From: Isoetes taiwanensis
Taxonomy: Eukaryota; Streptophyta; Lycopodiopsida; Isoetales; Isoetaceae
Length of the DNA stretch: 64,000 nt
Assembly (NCBI GenBank): GCA_021234155.1
Contig: JAJEKV010000093.1
Location: 4,007,647 to 4,071,646 of the forward strand
Reading direction: 5' to 3'
The translations under genes and the position numbers were made by a program. Below are positions 34,953-46,404 of the stretch, piece after piece. The notes beneath the pieces are model-generated. The model searched no databases. It was not told the DNA's origin and saw only the letters and a program-made list of their open reading frames with translations. Position 1 is the first letter of the stretch; every line of letters begins with the position of its first letter.

Positions 34953-36157
34953 CTTTGCCATGCTATGGCAGCATGGAAAAGCAAGGCATGTTTCTGACAC
35001 TAATTCTTACACTTTGATCTGAATTTAGAGGCACAAGAAGAATTCATACTTGCACACTTTGAAGACTTGAAGAGCAAGGTGAAGGGCATTTGACTAAGGT
35101 CACACAAGCAAGGCAAAAAGGAGAATGAAGCAAAGTTAGAAGGATTGAAGACCCCTTGAAGATTTCTTGGTATGTGATGGTATCATTTGAGTTCTTGGCA
35201 TGACTGCACCCTTTGATTCCCATCCTATATCCTCCTTATCCTTAACCATGCTTAAATGCTCATGAGATCACTAGTTCCACACCTACACCTTATCTCCAAG
35301 TCAAATTTGGCCTTGAAGATTTTTTTTAGTCAAAACTACCCCTTCATATGTCATTCATATTCCACACACTCACCATATCATCTCCATATCATTCAAAGCA
35401 CAAGACTTCACTTGACTTGGTCATACATGTGGTCAAAGATCAACCTCCTCTTCCTATGAGTCAAAAAAGGAGAGAGAATGCAAAATTCCTAAGGGAAATA
35501 CTCAAAATCAAGATTTGCCTAGAAAATGCAAAATTATGCATTTCACACGCCAAAATTGACCCATGACAACACCTTTGGGAGGCCAAGTCACCATACATGT
35601 CAGGTCATATCATGCACGTGTCACTACATTGAGATTTCAATTTTTCACAAAAATCCTTCAAATCACATGTTTGAACCCATGAAAGTGACACATCCCATGC
35701 CACATCATCATCAACACCTCCACATCATCACCCACATGTCATACACATCATGTCCACCTCACTCAAAGTTTTGACTAGAAAAATATTTTAAGACCAAGTG
35801 TTTGACCGTCCACCACCCTTTGTTTGCCATGTCACCCTTGCTTTGCCAAGTCATCATGCTCACATGCCACATCATCCTTCTTACATGCCATTTTAAAGCC
35901 AAAATTTGAAAGTGCCCATTTGCCAAAACATTCTAGCATCTTCTAGAGCATATTAAAAGATTCCCCTTGGAAAAAGAAAATTAAAAAACTCATTCTTTTT
36001 TCCCTAAATTCAGTTCCTTGGGAATCGTGCCTTAGGCCATGTGGCAAACAATTTTCATATCTACCCCTACCCCCAAAGCTATTTTTTTTTGTCCCAAAGC
36101 GAATCTCCCCATGCCACGTGGAACATCCCGGGGCATGTGGGGATGGAAGGTCACCGA
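34953..36157 (+). repeat. 1.2-kb dispersed repeat, copy B
   Basis: Reverse-complement partner of 14,690-15,905 (copy A). Similarity begins at the palindromic word ctttgccatgctatggca (34,953-34,970) and fades after ggtcaccga (about 36,157). Beyond that point the sequence (tggataatgcatgctaattatt...) is unrelated to the gag that follows copy A, so the ends of the unit are sharp on this side. The same short peptide (EEFILAHFEDLKSKV) is encoded at about 35,035-35,080. Confidence 0.8.
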
Positions 36158-39100
36158 GGCCGTGGATAATGCATGCTAATTATTAATAATAGTAAGGATT
36201 TCATTATTCCTTATATACCTTAGCTTCCCCAATGCTTCCGGCTGTGGGATATTTCATCAAAAATGCCAAGAACCCTAAAACTCGAGAATCTTGAGATCTG
36301 TCTAATTTGTTCGGAAACAACCATGCAATCATGATCTTAAGCCGCCAAATAACTTATACAATGTCAAGAATGCATCGAGAGAAAAAAAGACAAAGAATCG
36401 AACTGAATTAGCCAAAACGCAACAAAATAGTGGAATTTGAAAAGGGGATTTCGTGCTCAGAAAAAATTGGGGGGCTTTGAGGGTGAAAAGTGATTGATTG
36501 CCTTGAAGAAGAACCGGCTTTTGAATTATTGACAAATTCATGCAAATTCCTTGACAATATACCTGTTTGATCCTGCTACCAAGACTCGAGCTTGGGATTA
36601 CTATTGTTTGCCTATGTGTACCTGATTCAAATGAAAATCCGAGCCTTGTTATCAAATTATGAGTACTCTATATCGACCTGGTGATAGAAATTATTTATTT
36701 TGACTTGCATTATTTCCCTGTTACACTCCATTCCGAAAGTTAAAACACTTTAGTTTTGCATTTTGGCATCTTGAATGCAAGTGTCTCCTAGCCATAATGT
36801 TTGTCTGAACTGTCATCATAGATTTGAGGCTATAGTTAAAGTTATTGAAGCATAAATCAACTCCCAGCTCAATAGCACTCAAGGACAATTCTTAGAGTCA
36901 TTAGATGGACATATTATGCATGAATACTGCATGAAAAGCAAAATGTGCACTCATTCTTACTAGCTAAAATGCATCTTCGCCTCTGCTCATACTTCATCAC
37001 AGTCAGCCTCTCAAAAACTCAAAGAGCCAAGAATTAGGCCTCTATCTGCAAAGGCCACCAAGGATCATTGAGTGCAGACATTTTAGGAATAGACAAAAGT
37101 ATCAGATCTCAAAAAGGAAGAGCCAGTATCGAGTTTTGAAATCTAGCTCTCTGCCAGGGATATTGACCAAAGATTGACTTGGTCAGGAGTGCTTTTTTTT
37201 ATCTATCTACACTTATCAGAAACTTTCTGACCTTTGCCCCAAGATACTCATAGGTCTTGTGCAGCCAGGGAGGCAAGAATCATGATCAAAATCTATTTGG
37301 ATTGCATTTGGCAAATTTTCTTGTGAGACGGACTTTTCACCCTTCGAGGGGAAAGCTAAGTTAGATAATTGTTTAGGCATTTTTTGGATCTTTATCACTT
37401 TCCAGTGGTTGCCTTAAGCAACACGGAGGTTCTAAACCACGAGGGTTGAAGGTTTTGCCGGGAACACCTTCAACGGGGGTAAAAAGCCCGGACCCGAAAA
37501 TTGAGCCCATAGTTCCTTTCCCCTACAATATAGAAACAAGGGAGCGATTTTTGCTCCCCTTTTCCTCTGCCGTCGGCGCATATGGACCTGCTTTGTGGCT
37601 ATGGAGGCCTTGTTTGCGGCAACACAGTAGCTTAGGTTTGCTTAGTTTTGAAGTTGTTTTCCTCTATTTTTGTCGGAAGCTCTTCATGCGGGGCGATAAG
37701 CAAAGGACTTCGGGGAGCAAAAATACCAAAAATCATTCTATTTCTTTCTATCTCGTGAATGGCGGTGATAGAGCTTGTATCCTTGGTTGTGGTAGCAAGA
37801 TTTCAGTTGTAAAGGCCAACATGGCCCGGATGGCCCGACATCCTTGGTTCTAGCAGGGGCTCGTACATGATCCTTGGTTCTAATCCACGAGGCTTACGTG
37901 TTAATCCGCAAAAGCAAGTGATGCAAATGAATAAACACCGGTGAAAAAGGAACAAACTTTAGTTTCTTGAAGCGGGGTTCTTTTGCTATCACCATTTTTA
38001 CATGGGGTAGCATCTAAGCGGTTTTCCTCAAGCCATTACTTATGAAGGCAAAGCTCTATAACAAGAACTTGGTTCCTATTTTTTACGTTGCAAGACCGAT
38101 CCGCCTCATAAAAGCTTGCGGTAATGGTCGTTCTCAAAGCGGGAACCCATCTTAAGAGTTGTACTTCGTAAGCAGGGCTTTGTTACTTCAAATCTTTGTA
38201 AGCAGGGGTGTGTTATTTCAAGTTTTTCTGCTAATCTTAGCTTTTGCGAATCCCCTGTTTTCATAGGTGGCCAAACTTCTTAAGTAGTTTATTTTTTGTT
38301 TCTTCATTGATTTACTTGTTTATTCCAGTGATTTTGCTTGTTTTTGGCTATTTTTCTTTCTCCAAATGCAAGCACAGCGGCATTGGATGCAGGGAAAACC
38401 AACATCGCCATCTACCATGTGTCTGCATTTTTGCAATGGTTAAAAAAACAGTGATGGAAAGGAACAAACCTGCACTATAAGTTATTGTTAGAAAAAACAA
38501 TCAATGCAAAGCAACAAATCACCGGGTTAACCAGTTATCCAGAATTGGAAGACCTGACTTCCATTCCGGATTGTAGGGGATTGACACGTCATCTCGGAAT
38601 ACACGCCCGGGAATTTATCGACCCTTGTTTCTATATCGTATTTGAGAGCATGTGGTTTTATTGAAAGAATATCATAGAATTCAAAGATTAAACAAGGTCT
38701 TTAGCAAGACGGCGGTTGCCCTCCATGGCGGGGGGGGTGATGTGGCTTAAATCATAGTCCAAAGTCATGTTTTGACAATCAAATCAAATTGCTACTTCTA
38801 GACAATAGAATACTTGATACCATGACTTTATTGGAATTGGCCTGAAGAAATATTTGGTGCTCGGCATGGAAGAAGTATTGCAGAAGCATAAGGACAAGTG
38901 TAATAGAGCAGAGAATGGAAATACATGTTTTGTTAGCATAGAAATGAGAGAACTGCTTGAAGACCTCTGATCAATTTTTTGTCACGAAGAGCTTCAAACA
39001 TCTGAGGAGCAGGTTTTGTAGAGGAATGAAACATTGATGCATAGCCTAACTCCAAACCTCGCAATGTCATCACTTCCCAGTACTCACAATATTTAAAGCT

Positions 39101-39453
39101 ATAGGTCTTCATCTATAGCACCATTAAACGAGTCACATCACGTGGATGTATTAGATAAGGAAATAAACATTCGACATGGAGCATTTCTATATAGTGTGGA
39201 ACTACGTATCTTCACTTGGGTATTTGGATATATTCCATACATGTTTGAATTGGAACCAAATTATTAGGATCACAAATGGCATGTAGCAGATGGTGCAAGT
39301 TGAAATTGTAGTAACATACATGATCCACAACATGGTGGGAAAGTTATAGTTAGTTAGTTACATGGTTGAACCTTGGTTGTGATGCCAAATGTTACACAAT
39401 AATCTCTTAGTGCTAAGCAACACACCAAGAGGGCGGATCCTTCATGAAAATCA
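36158..39453. other. No recognised gene
   Basis: About 3.3 kb without an assignable frame. Features seen: a small perfect hairpin gttgaagg/ccttcaac at 37,445-37,474; the 40-bp block at 37,486-37,525 shared with 15,944-15,980; and tccttggttcta occurring twice near 37,840 and 37,870. ORF 37,446-37,853 (+, 135 codons) was read and not recognised. Confidence 0.4.
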
Positions 39454-41480
39454 TTATATAATGGGCCCCAACCTTTTCAAGGCTTTATCCCATACCCCAC
39501 ATACCCCCTCAGCAAGCCAAGCCAAAGCTAAACCTTCCTCCAAGGTATTCTTCCGTGTTCGATCCATTGGCACATGTGCTAATGAAGCTAAATCATCATC
39601 AACTCCTACCATGGCTAATGCCAAATGTCTCCTGATGTCGGATTCCCCAATTTCATCGAGATATGACCCGTTGAACGATTCACCAAATTTTGTTGCAGGC
39701 CATTGCAAGCCATTTTGTTCTTCTCCAACCAACAATTTCACCTAAAAACAATGTTTTGGTGAATTTTCACAATTTAGATGGAATTTTATAAAAGGTTGTT
39801 TGATAATGCATAATTTGTTTCATTTAGTAAGCCTACCCTGCTTATTCTAGAACGAAACTGAGATGACTGGCGCAAACAAGCAACTGCTGCAACTGTCATG
39901 TTTTTCATTTCAACGCCATTGTATTGGCTCTTTAGTTGAGGATCAATAAGCTCCCCCATATTTTCTGCCTCAAGCAATGGTCTACTCTGAAACTCCAACA
40001 TTAGGAAGGGTCAGCTTCTGGAAACATATTTGCAAATCTTCCCTACCCATGCCACTAAATTCTCTTGTCCTTCAGGCTTAGACACATCGATTGGTTGTCT
40101 TCTAGTTATAAGCTGCAGCAACACTACACCAAATGAGTATACGTATGTTTTCTCATTTATTTTCCTAAACATGAAATATTCAGGAGCGAGATACCTGTAT
40201 TTGAGATTGTAAACAAATGAATTAGTATGTGTGAGATGTCATTTTGTAGATAAAGGTTATTAGTGTTTATACCCTAGAGTTCCAACAACATATGGGCATG
40301 TAATATGGGATGAATTTGATGGAGCCCACTTTGCAAGTCTAAAGTCAGATATCTGAATGCACTAGCATCATCAGTGGTGTTCATCTTTAGCATTTCTCGA
40401 TTATATTTACCAACCCGAGCCCGAAAAATCTGGCTGAAAAAGAATATTTGTCGATTTCACAACTCTATGAATAATTGGTCGTGGACAAGAGTCATGCAAA
40501 TAGCAGAAATCTTTGGCAGCATCCACCGCAATTCTAAATCTTGCTTCCCAAGGCAACACCGACTTGAGATCTTTCCCTGCAAAATATGAAGTAAAAACGA
40601 TGTTGCAATGTGGAGCATGCAATGAATGCTTTTCAAGAATTCTTACCATAAAGATTCTCTTCCAGGTTCCCATTAGAGGACAAGGCGTACACTAGAATCG
40701 GGCTTCTTTCATCCACACAAAGAACCAAGTAAATTCACAATATTAGGGTGGCTTAAAGTCACGAGAATTTCTACTTACGTGCCGAGCTCTTAGCTTCGTT
40801 CGGCACCTTCATTCAAGCATTTAACGACCACTACCTTCCCATCATTTAATATACCCCATACACTTTATTGCATCCTCCGGTTCCAACAAGATTTTCTGGC
40901 AACATAAAACCATGTTCATATAGTGAGCTAGGTCCTAAAGACATAATGCGCGCTAGGATAAGAGAGTAGTACCTAAAGAAAACTTACATGTTGCTTTTTC
41001 AAGATCCTCATATTTGAAGCATGTACAATTATTTTTCTGGCAAAGAACTCTCAATTTCCTAGTAAATTTTGTCCTTGATAGCCCTACATGTTTTTATCAC
41101 CTCGAGGTGCTTCCGACATTGGAAGACAACCATTAGCCACGGTATTATTATTTTCCGGTTGAATATTTTGACAAACACCCTTTATGATGCCCGGCTTGGA
41201 GGGACAACATAACCACGATAAGATCGACTAAGCGGCGAAGATGAAACCCGCAACCTTCTCTTGGGGTATGCAACATGCCTGTTACTTGGTGAATCTTTAA
41301 TTGTGTCCTTAAGCATATCAGGCAATTCCAGAGTTGCACACAAGAGTTCAAAAGTCTCAGAGCAATAGCAAATTATATGTTGCGCTTCTTGAATGCATGA
41401 ATTTAATAGGGATTGGAAAACAGAAGCGAGCGGTGATGATGAAGAAGTGGGATGCTTGCGTATTCTCATTAACTCCATGC
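39454..41480 (-). pseudogene. Receptor-like cytoplasmic kinase (RLCK VI / USP-kinase type), broken
   Basis: Read leftwards with several introns. An N-terminal part (41,182-41,478) is followed by CFKYEDLEKAT (about 41,000), the glycine loop NLVGTGGCNKVY and VVVVKCL (about 40,860-40,900), and LSHPNIVNLLGSLC (about 40,740). The catalytic loop follows at 40,407-40,577, then ISDFRLAKWAP (about 40,340), YLAPEYFMF with SFGVVLLQLITRRQPID (40,030-40,192), MGELIDPQLKSQY (39,837-39,989) and a C-tail (RRHLALAMVGVDDD, 39,454-39,741). This tail and the APEYFMF wording fit plant USP/RLCK VI kinases. The catalytic Asp of HRD is Val (codon at 40,461-40,463), DFG reads DFR, and frameshifts and stops break the N-lobe, so a pseudogene. 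Substrate unknown. Confidence 0.8.
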
Positions 41481-43474
41481 ATCTACCGGGTGTACAAAAA
41501 GAAACAAATATTCATATGTTATGATTGGACAAAATTGACCTTACAAACATAATGCAGACTAGACACTTAAATACAAAATCCTTAGGAATAGTTAGGTCTA
41601 TATGGTACGCGTTAACATCCTATAAAGCATAAGATTTCTGTCTTGACATTGATGAAAACACTTCTTTCACTTTCTTCTTCTTTATATTTCATTATCCTCC
41701 CAGAATGTTGGTATATCGGCATCAATCCCATCTCTCAACCATAACAAACATCCCACATATAGCATTACGTTGGTATATCTTGTAAATTCCTTCCTAACAT
41801 CTTTTTTTCACCAAATTGCTTAATCACCTTTTACTTGCATAAGCATGCCTCTTAACCTCTACATCTTAAATGGGCTACCAACACATAACAATGTTGTCCA
41901 TTCAACGCCCATAATTTGTTGCTTTATCTCTCAAGCATCTTAAATGTAATTTGGCTTTCCCCAAACATAGTTTTGGCTTTCTCTCCAACAAAACCCGCAA
42001 TGCTCATTTGCTTATTATAAAAAGGCTATCCCTAATTCTCCACATCCCTTTGCCCACGCTCAAAGACAAATTATCATTTTTCCACAATCCCCATGGTCCT
42101 CATCTTAAGCCGAGTTAGTGGCATAATAACTCCATATCTCAATTTTTCCAATCCCTCGGATCATTAAGTGAACTACAAATATCCAAGATGCTATGTCTAT
42201 GTTTCGATCCATACCGACTCTTGAATTGACAGAAAACTAAACTTACTTAACTACACTATCGGTAGCCGCCAAAGAAGCACAATAACACAAGCACTATTCA
42301 CAAATTGGTATATGATACACAAGCTAGAGACAACCGCCTCTTCCTCTTGTCAAGCTTCATGCAGCCCCTTTGCTATCCTTGTTGCCTTATTCCCAGTTTT
42401 GTAAGGCACACTAGCACTCATCAAATAAGAGCCGCACCGCAAAGTCCTCCGGCTTTTGCACTACAACAAACTACTCTTTTTTCTTATATCTTGGATGTTT
42501 GGACCTCCATGCATTTTGCAAGACAACCGCAACATCTTTCAAGCATCGGTTTTCAAATAGAAACTACGCATTGGCATAATATTCCGAAAAGACCAAAACA
42601 AATCATGCCAAAATGATCCATAAGATCCGGATGCGGGTTTGCCAATCATGGTCGTGAATGACAAAGTAAATAAGGTTGAGAACCAAACATAGAAGAAAAA
42701 TGGAGGCCTCAAATATCCAAGTCCGGTTGACAAAGAGATCCCTTCTATAAGGGCCTTAAAAGTGTCACAAATGCAAGGAATATAAGAAAAAAAAGCGTTC
42801 AAGCTAGCAAGAAAAGTGTACCGTGTTTATCCAAAAGATGTTTGCCATAATCTTCATCCAAAAGATGCCGCCATAATCACTCAAGGTCCTCAAAACTACC
42901 AAAATTTATCTTGAAGAACGAGGGAACATGATATCTTAAAAGCTCGCATTTAAATCGTGGACTTGATTGAATACCATTCTTCCTCATCATAAATTAAGGT
43001 CGAAAATCTTTAAAAATTCTTGTTCTCTCGTCCCAAATTATCCAGGGATTGTCACTGTGTATCTATTTGGGCATGTTGCAAATAGATCCGACGACTCGGA
43101 CGACCTGCAGATCTTTAGAGGTCCGCATGCGAAATGATCCTTCTTAGGTTAAACACTAAAATAGTGATGCTTGAATTCTTACTTATCCAGCAGGAAATGC
43201 CACCATAGCCTTCAGAGGGGAGACAAAACAAGCTAGCCATGGAAACCACAGCCAACTGGCGCCGATCAAACCTCCTGGAAAATAGTTAGCAGAAAATGAA
43301 GCAAGAAAAAACCCTGACTCGGTCTGTTGGGAAACGAGGCAAATGCCGGATCGTAGGAGTTGCATCATTCCCGCATGGCCTCCATGCATCCAAACTTCCG
43401 GTTAGCCGGTATGCACAGCAGCCGCCTGGCAACAGGGATGACCTAACATTTACAGCTTACAACAGGTTTTTAGC
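41481..43474. other. No recognised gene
   Basis: AT-rich flank between the kinase pseudogene and the invertase. Open frames at 42,305-42,616 (+) and 42,539-42,802 (-) were read and not matched. On the minus strand around 41,900-42,200 a run of basic, Leu-rich fragments could be retroelement debris, but there is no diagnostic motif. Confidence 0.4.
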
Positions 43475-43530
43475 AGTTTTTGGCATATTCTAGGTATATG
43501 CTAGCATATACCATGAATATGCCAAAAACC
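43475..43530. repeat. 55-bp near-palindrome upstream of the invertase
   Basis: The arms gtttttggcatattc and gaatatgccaaaaac surround a perfect 20-bp palindrome ggtatatgctagcatatacc (43,493-43,512). The flanking ta/at positions are the only mismatches. The centre is at 43,502/43,503, about 210 bp before the invertase ATG. It could form a hairpin or cruciform or be the remnant of a small inverted-repeat transposon. No regulatory role is shown by the sequence. Confidence 0.85.
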
Positions 43531-43713
43531 CACATAAACAAGGGGCAACCCAAAAAAGAAAAGAAAAAGAAAACACAAGCATGTGCATACACATCTAGTT
43601 TTTAGATACAATGGAAATTTTCTGAAGAGGATAGTGCTCATGAAATACCATACCTTAGAGCTTGATAGCAGAAAAAGGGAAGGTTTTGTTGCATAGGCTA
43701 TTAAGTAGTAGCG

Positions 43714-45510
43714 ATGGGAGCAGCAGAGCAGGAAGCTGAGAGAAAGCCATGCTTTGGCATTTCCTGTTACAAATCCGCACAAAAGCGATCTACACCATTA
43801 TTTCTCTCTGCAGCTTTGGTACTGATAGCAGCAATCTTTACGGCTTCATTCCTTGCCAGATCTGCCCAGAACGCTCCAAAAAATCTCGCAGCCCCCAAAT
43901 ACTTTGAAGAATCCGAGCATGGCAGTTCCGGCCGTACCGCCTTCCATTTCCAGCCCCAAAAAAACTGGATGAATGATCCAAATGGACCCATGTTCTACAG
44001 CGGATTTTACCATTTGTTCTACCAATACAACCAGCATGCAGCGATCTGGGGCAATATAAGCTGGGGCCATGCCGTTTCCGAGGATTTAATCAATTGGGTT
44101 TTTCTTAACCCTGCTCTGCAGCCTGATGAATGGTATGACATACAGGGGGTATGGTCTGGATCTGTCACCATGGTAGATGGAAAACCTGTTGCTCTCTACA
44201 CAGGGATTTTAAATGATGCTTATGAAGAGGTTCAGAACTTGGCCTTTCCCTCGAATCTGTCAGATCCATTTTTGCAGATTTGGAAAAAGGGAGATCAGAA
44301 TCCTGTCTTAAGACGCCCCAAGGGATTTAAAGAATTTCGAGATCCTTCTACTGCTTGGAAAGGAAAAGATGGTTCATGGAGAATGCTAATTGGTTCTCAG
44401 ATTAACGGAAATGGAGTAGCTCTTTTATATAGAAGCTCAGATTTTATAAACTGGGAACTTTCGGATCTGCCCCTTTATTCTGTTTCGGAAGATGGCATGT
44501 GGGAATGTCCTGATTTTTTCCCTGTTTCTTTGAACTCAAAAACAGGGTTAGATTATACATTAGAGCATGGAAATAGTGCAAAATATATTCTGAAGTTAAG
44601 CTTGTTTGATAGACAGGTTGATGCATTTAAAATAGGGAGTTATGATCTCAATACTGATACATTCGTTCCAGATGATAGCAGTGCGGAATTTCTTGTGGAT
44701 TATGGCAGATTTTATGCTTCTAAAAGCTTCTACGATGAGAAAAAACAGAGGAGAATCTTGTGGGGCTGGATTAGTGAATCTACAAGTATTGAGGAAAACA
44801 TTGCAAAGGGATGGGCTTCTATTCAATCAATTCCAAGGCAAATATGGTTTGATTTTGGGAAGCAGATGCTTTTACAATGGCCAATTGAAGAGGTCGAAAC
44901 ACTGAGAAAAGAAACAGGCTTCTTTTTATCAGATTTCAAGCTGAAGCAAGGGGCTAGATTCAAATTTGAGAGTGGTAGAGGTCTTCAGCTTGATATTGAA
45001 GCCTATTTTCAAATACCCAACATGGATTTGCTGGAGTTCGAAGAAGAAAAGACATTTGAAAATGGAAGTGATGCCTGCAAGAAAAGCACAGGGCCAGCAT
45101 TTGGGCTGCTGCTACTTGCATCAGAAGATCTGCAAGAGTACACTTCTGTTTTTTACAGGTTGACCAAGTCTTCTTCAGGAGTTAGGGTTCTTCTTTGCAG
45201 TGATCCTGGCAGGTCTAGTTTGGGAAAAGATTCGAGAGAAAAGATGTATGGAAGTTTTTTGAAGATTGGAAATGAAAATGAAAACATGTTGCATTTGAGA
45301 GTGCTGGTGGATCACTCAGTAGTGGAATGTTTTGCACAGGGTGGCAGTACTGTTATGACATCTAGAGCTTATCCAACATTTGCATCTGTCCAAAAACAGG
45401 CCCATGCCTTTGCATTCAACAATGCCTCCACTGCCATCATCCTTGTTAATATTTCTGTGTGGGAGATGCAAAATTCTATCTTTATGAATTATAATAATAT
45501 TGTGGATTGA
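43714..45510 (+). CDS. Acid invertase-like GH32 enzyme, single exon, membrane-anchored
   Basis: 598 codons, ATG to TGA, uninterrupted. GH32 beta-fructosidases hydrolyse sucrose (or fructans). Motifs: WMNDPNG at residues 85-91 with nucleophile Asp88, WSGS at 147-150, FRDP at 208-211 with transition-state Asp210, WECPD at 263-267 with acid/base Glu264, then the beta-sandwich domain to the C-terminus. All catalytic residues are present and the length is normal for the family. The N-terminus has about 27 polar, basic residues and then a hydrophobic segment at 28-48, a signal-anchor as in vacuolar invertases. Yet the residue before the acid/base Asp is Pro, which in plants marks cell-wall-type invertases (Val in vacuolar ones). 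Potential N-glycosylation sites include NIS 114 and NLS 181. Angiosperm invertases usually have several introns, including a 9-nt exon coding DPN; none is here. It could also be a fructan-active enzyme. Intact and probably functional. Confidence 0.93.
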   Translation: MGAAEQEAERKPCFGISCYKSAQKRSTPLFLSAALVLIAAIFTASFLARSAQNAPKNLAAPKYFEESEHGSSGRTAFHFQPQKNWMNDPNGPMFYSGFYHLFYQYNQHAAIWGNISWGHAVSEDLINWVFLNPALQPDEWYDIQGVWSGSVTMVDGKPVALYTGILNDAYEEVQNLAFPSNLSDPFLQIWKKGDQNPVLRRPKGFKEFRDPSTAWKGKDGSWRMLIGSQINGNGVALLYRSSDFINWELSDLPLYSVSEDGMWECPDFFPVSLNSKTGLDYTLEHGNSAKYILKLSLFDRQVDAFKIGSYDLNTDTFVPDDSSAEFLVDYGRFYASKSFYDEKKQRRILWGWISESTSIEENIAKGWASIQSIPRQIWFDFGKQMLLQWPIEEVETLRKETGFFLSDFKLKQGARFKFESGRGLQLDIEAYFQIPNMDLLEFEEEKTFENGSDACKKSTGPAFGLLLLASEDLQEYTSVFYRLTKSSSGVRVLLCSDPGRSSLGKDSREKMYGSFLKIGNENENMLHLRVLVDHSVVECFAQGGSTVMTSRAYPTFASVQKQAHAFAFNNASTAIILVNISVWEMQNSIFMNYNNIVD

Positions 45511-46400
45511 ATTAATTGAAGAGTATATCCTTGAGGAGATTCATCGCCAATATTTTTCCAACGACCAATGCACTCTCACCCATGCTTAGCCTATGGCACA
45601 TAAAGTTTGAATATATACTTGTTATACACAAGTTACATATGCACATAAGCACACGAGTAACTTAAATTTCTTTAATTTGCGTGTCGACAAAGTTATGGGT
45701 AAGCATCGGCACCAGGGTTCAAAATTAGAATTTTCCATAACTAGTAAAAATGCCTGCTTATATTTAAGGCTACCGAAAATACATGAATTTATAATGTAAT
45801 TTCACGAAATCCTTAGAAAATATTACGAAAATGACAAATGAAAAAAAAATGCCGGAATTTTTTTGGTTATCGAAAATTTTTGGCATTGCCGATTTTTGAA
45901 GGACTTAATCCCCCATTTTTGAACCATGATCAAAGACATATTGGTTTGTTGTGTTTATATGTCCATGAAGGATCGCCTCTACACCAAAGATTACGGTGTA
46001 GAAACACCGCCAACATCGTTATGTGAATGTAAGGTAAATGGCATTCGGATGGGTGAAATCGTAGAATGTAAGGTAAAAGAGGTAGAATGCAAAGTAGAAA
46101 CCAAGAATGCAAGGTAGAATGTCGTTGTAAAATTGTTCGCCATTTTTGTTTCAGAGATAAATATTCAGTGAAGGAATTGGTGCCACATGGCGCGCGATCA
46201 TTGGCTCCCTGGCCAGAATGCCTTTTACCTTACCTTTATGTTGCCTAAATGTTGGAAATATGTTTTCATCCTCCCTTTTGGTTTTGGTTCTGACAGCTTC
46301 TTTTGTAAGCTAAGTTAAGGTAAGCATTGTTACACTGTACCATATCTTGGCAAAAACCACAGGGACATATTATGGCTCCTTATCGGACTCTCTAGTGTAA
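45511..46400. other. 3' flank of the invertase; no gene
   Basis: No open frame of note, no clear canonical polyadenylation signal close to the stop, and no poly(A) tract or direct repeat that would mark the invertase as a recent retrocopy. Around 46,020-46,120 the word aatgtaaggta(a) recurs three to four times. Confidence 0.5.
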
Positions 46401-46404
46401 AGGG

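Noticed and set aside
13796..36157. One gypsy element with an inverted 5' end (gag and repeat copy A minus, pol and repeat copy B plus)
   Set aside because: The orientation pattern fits, but copy A joins the gag in the middle of the capsid with no leader or primer-binding site, and copy B has no clear LTR ends. Two separate insertions explain the data as well.
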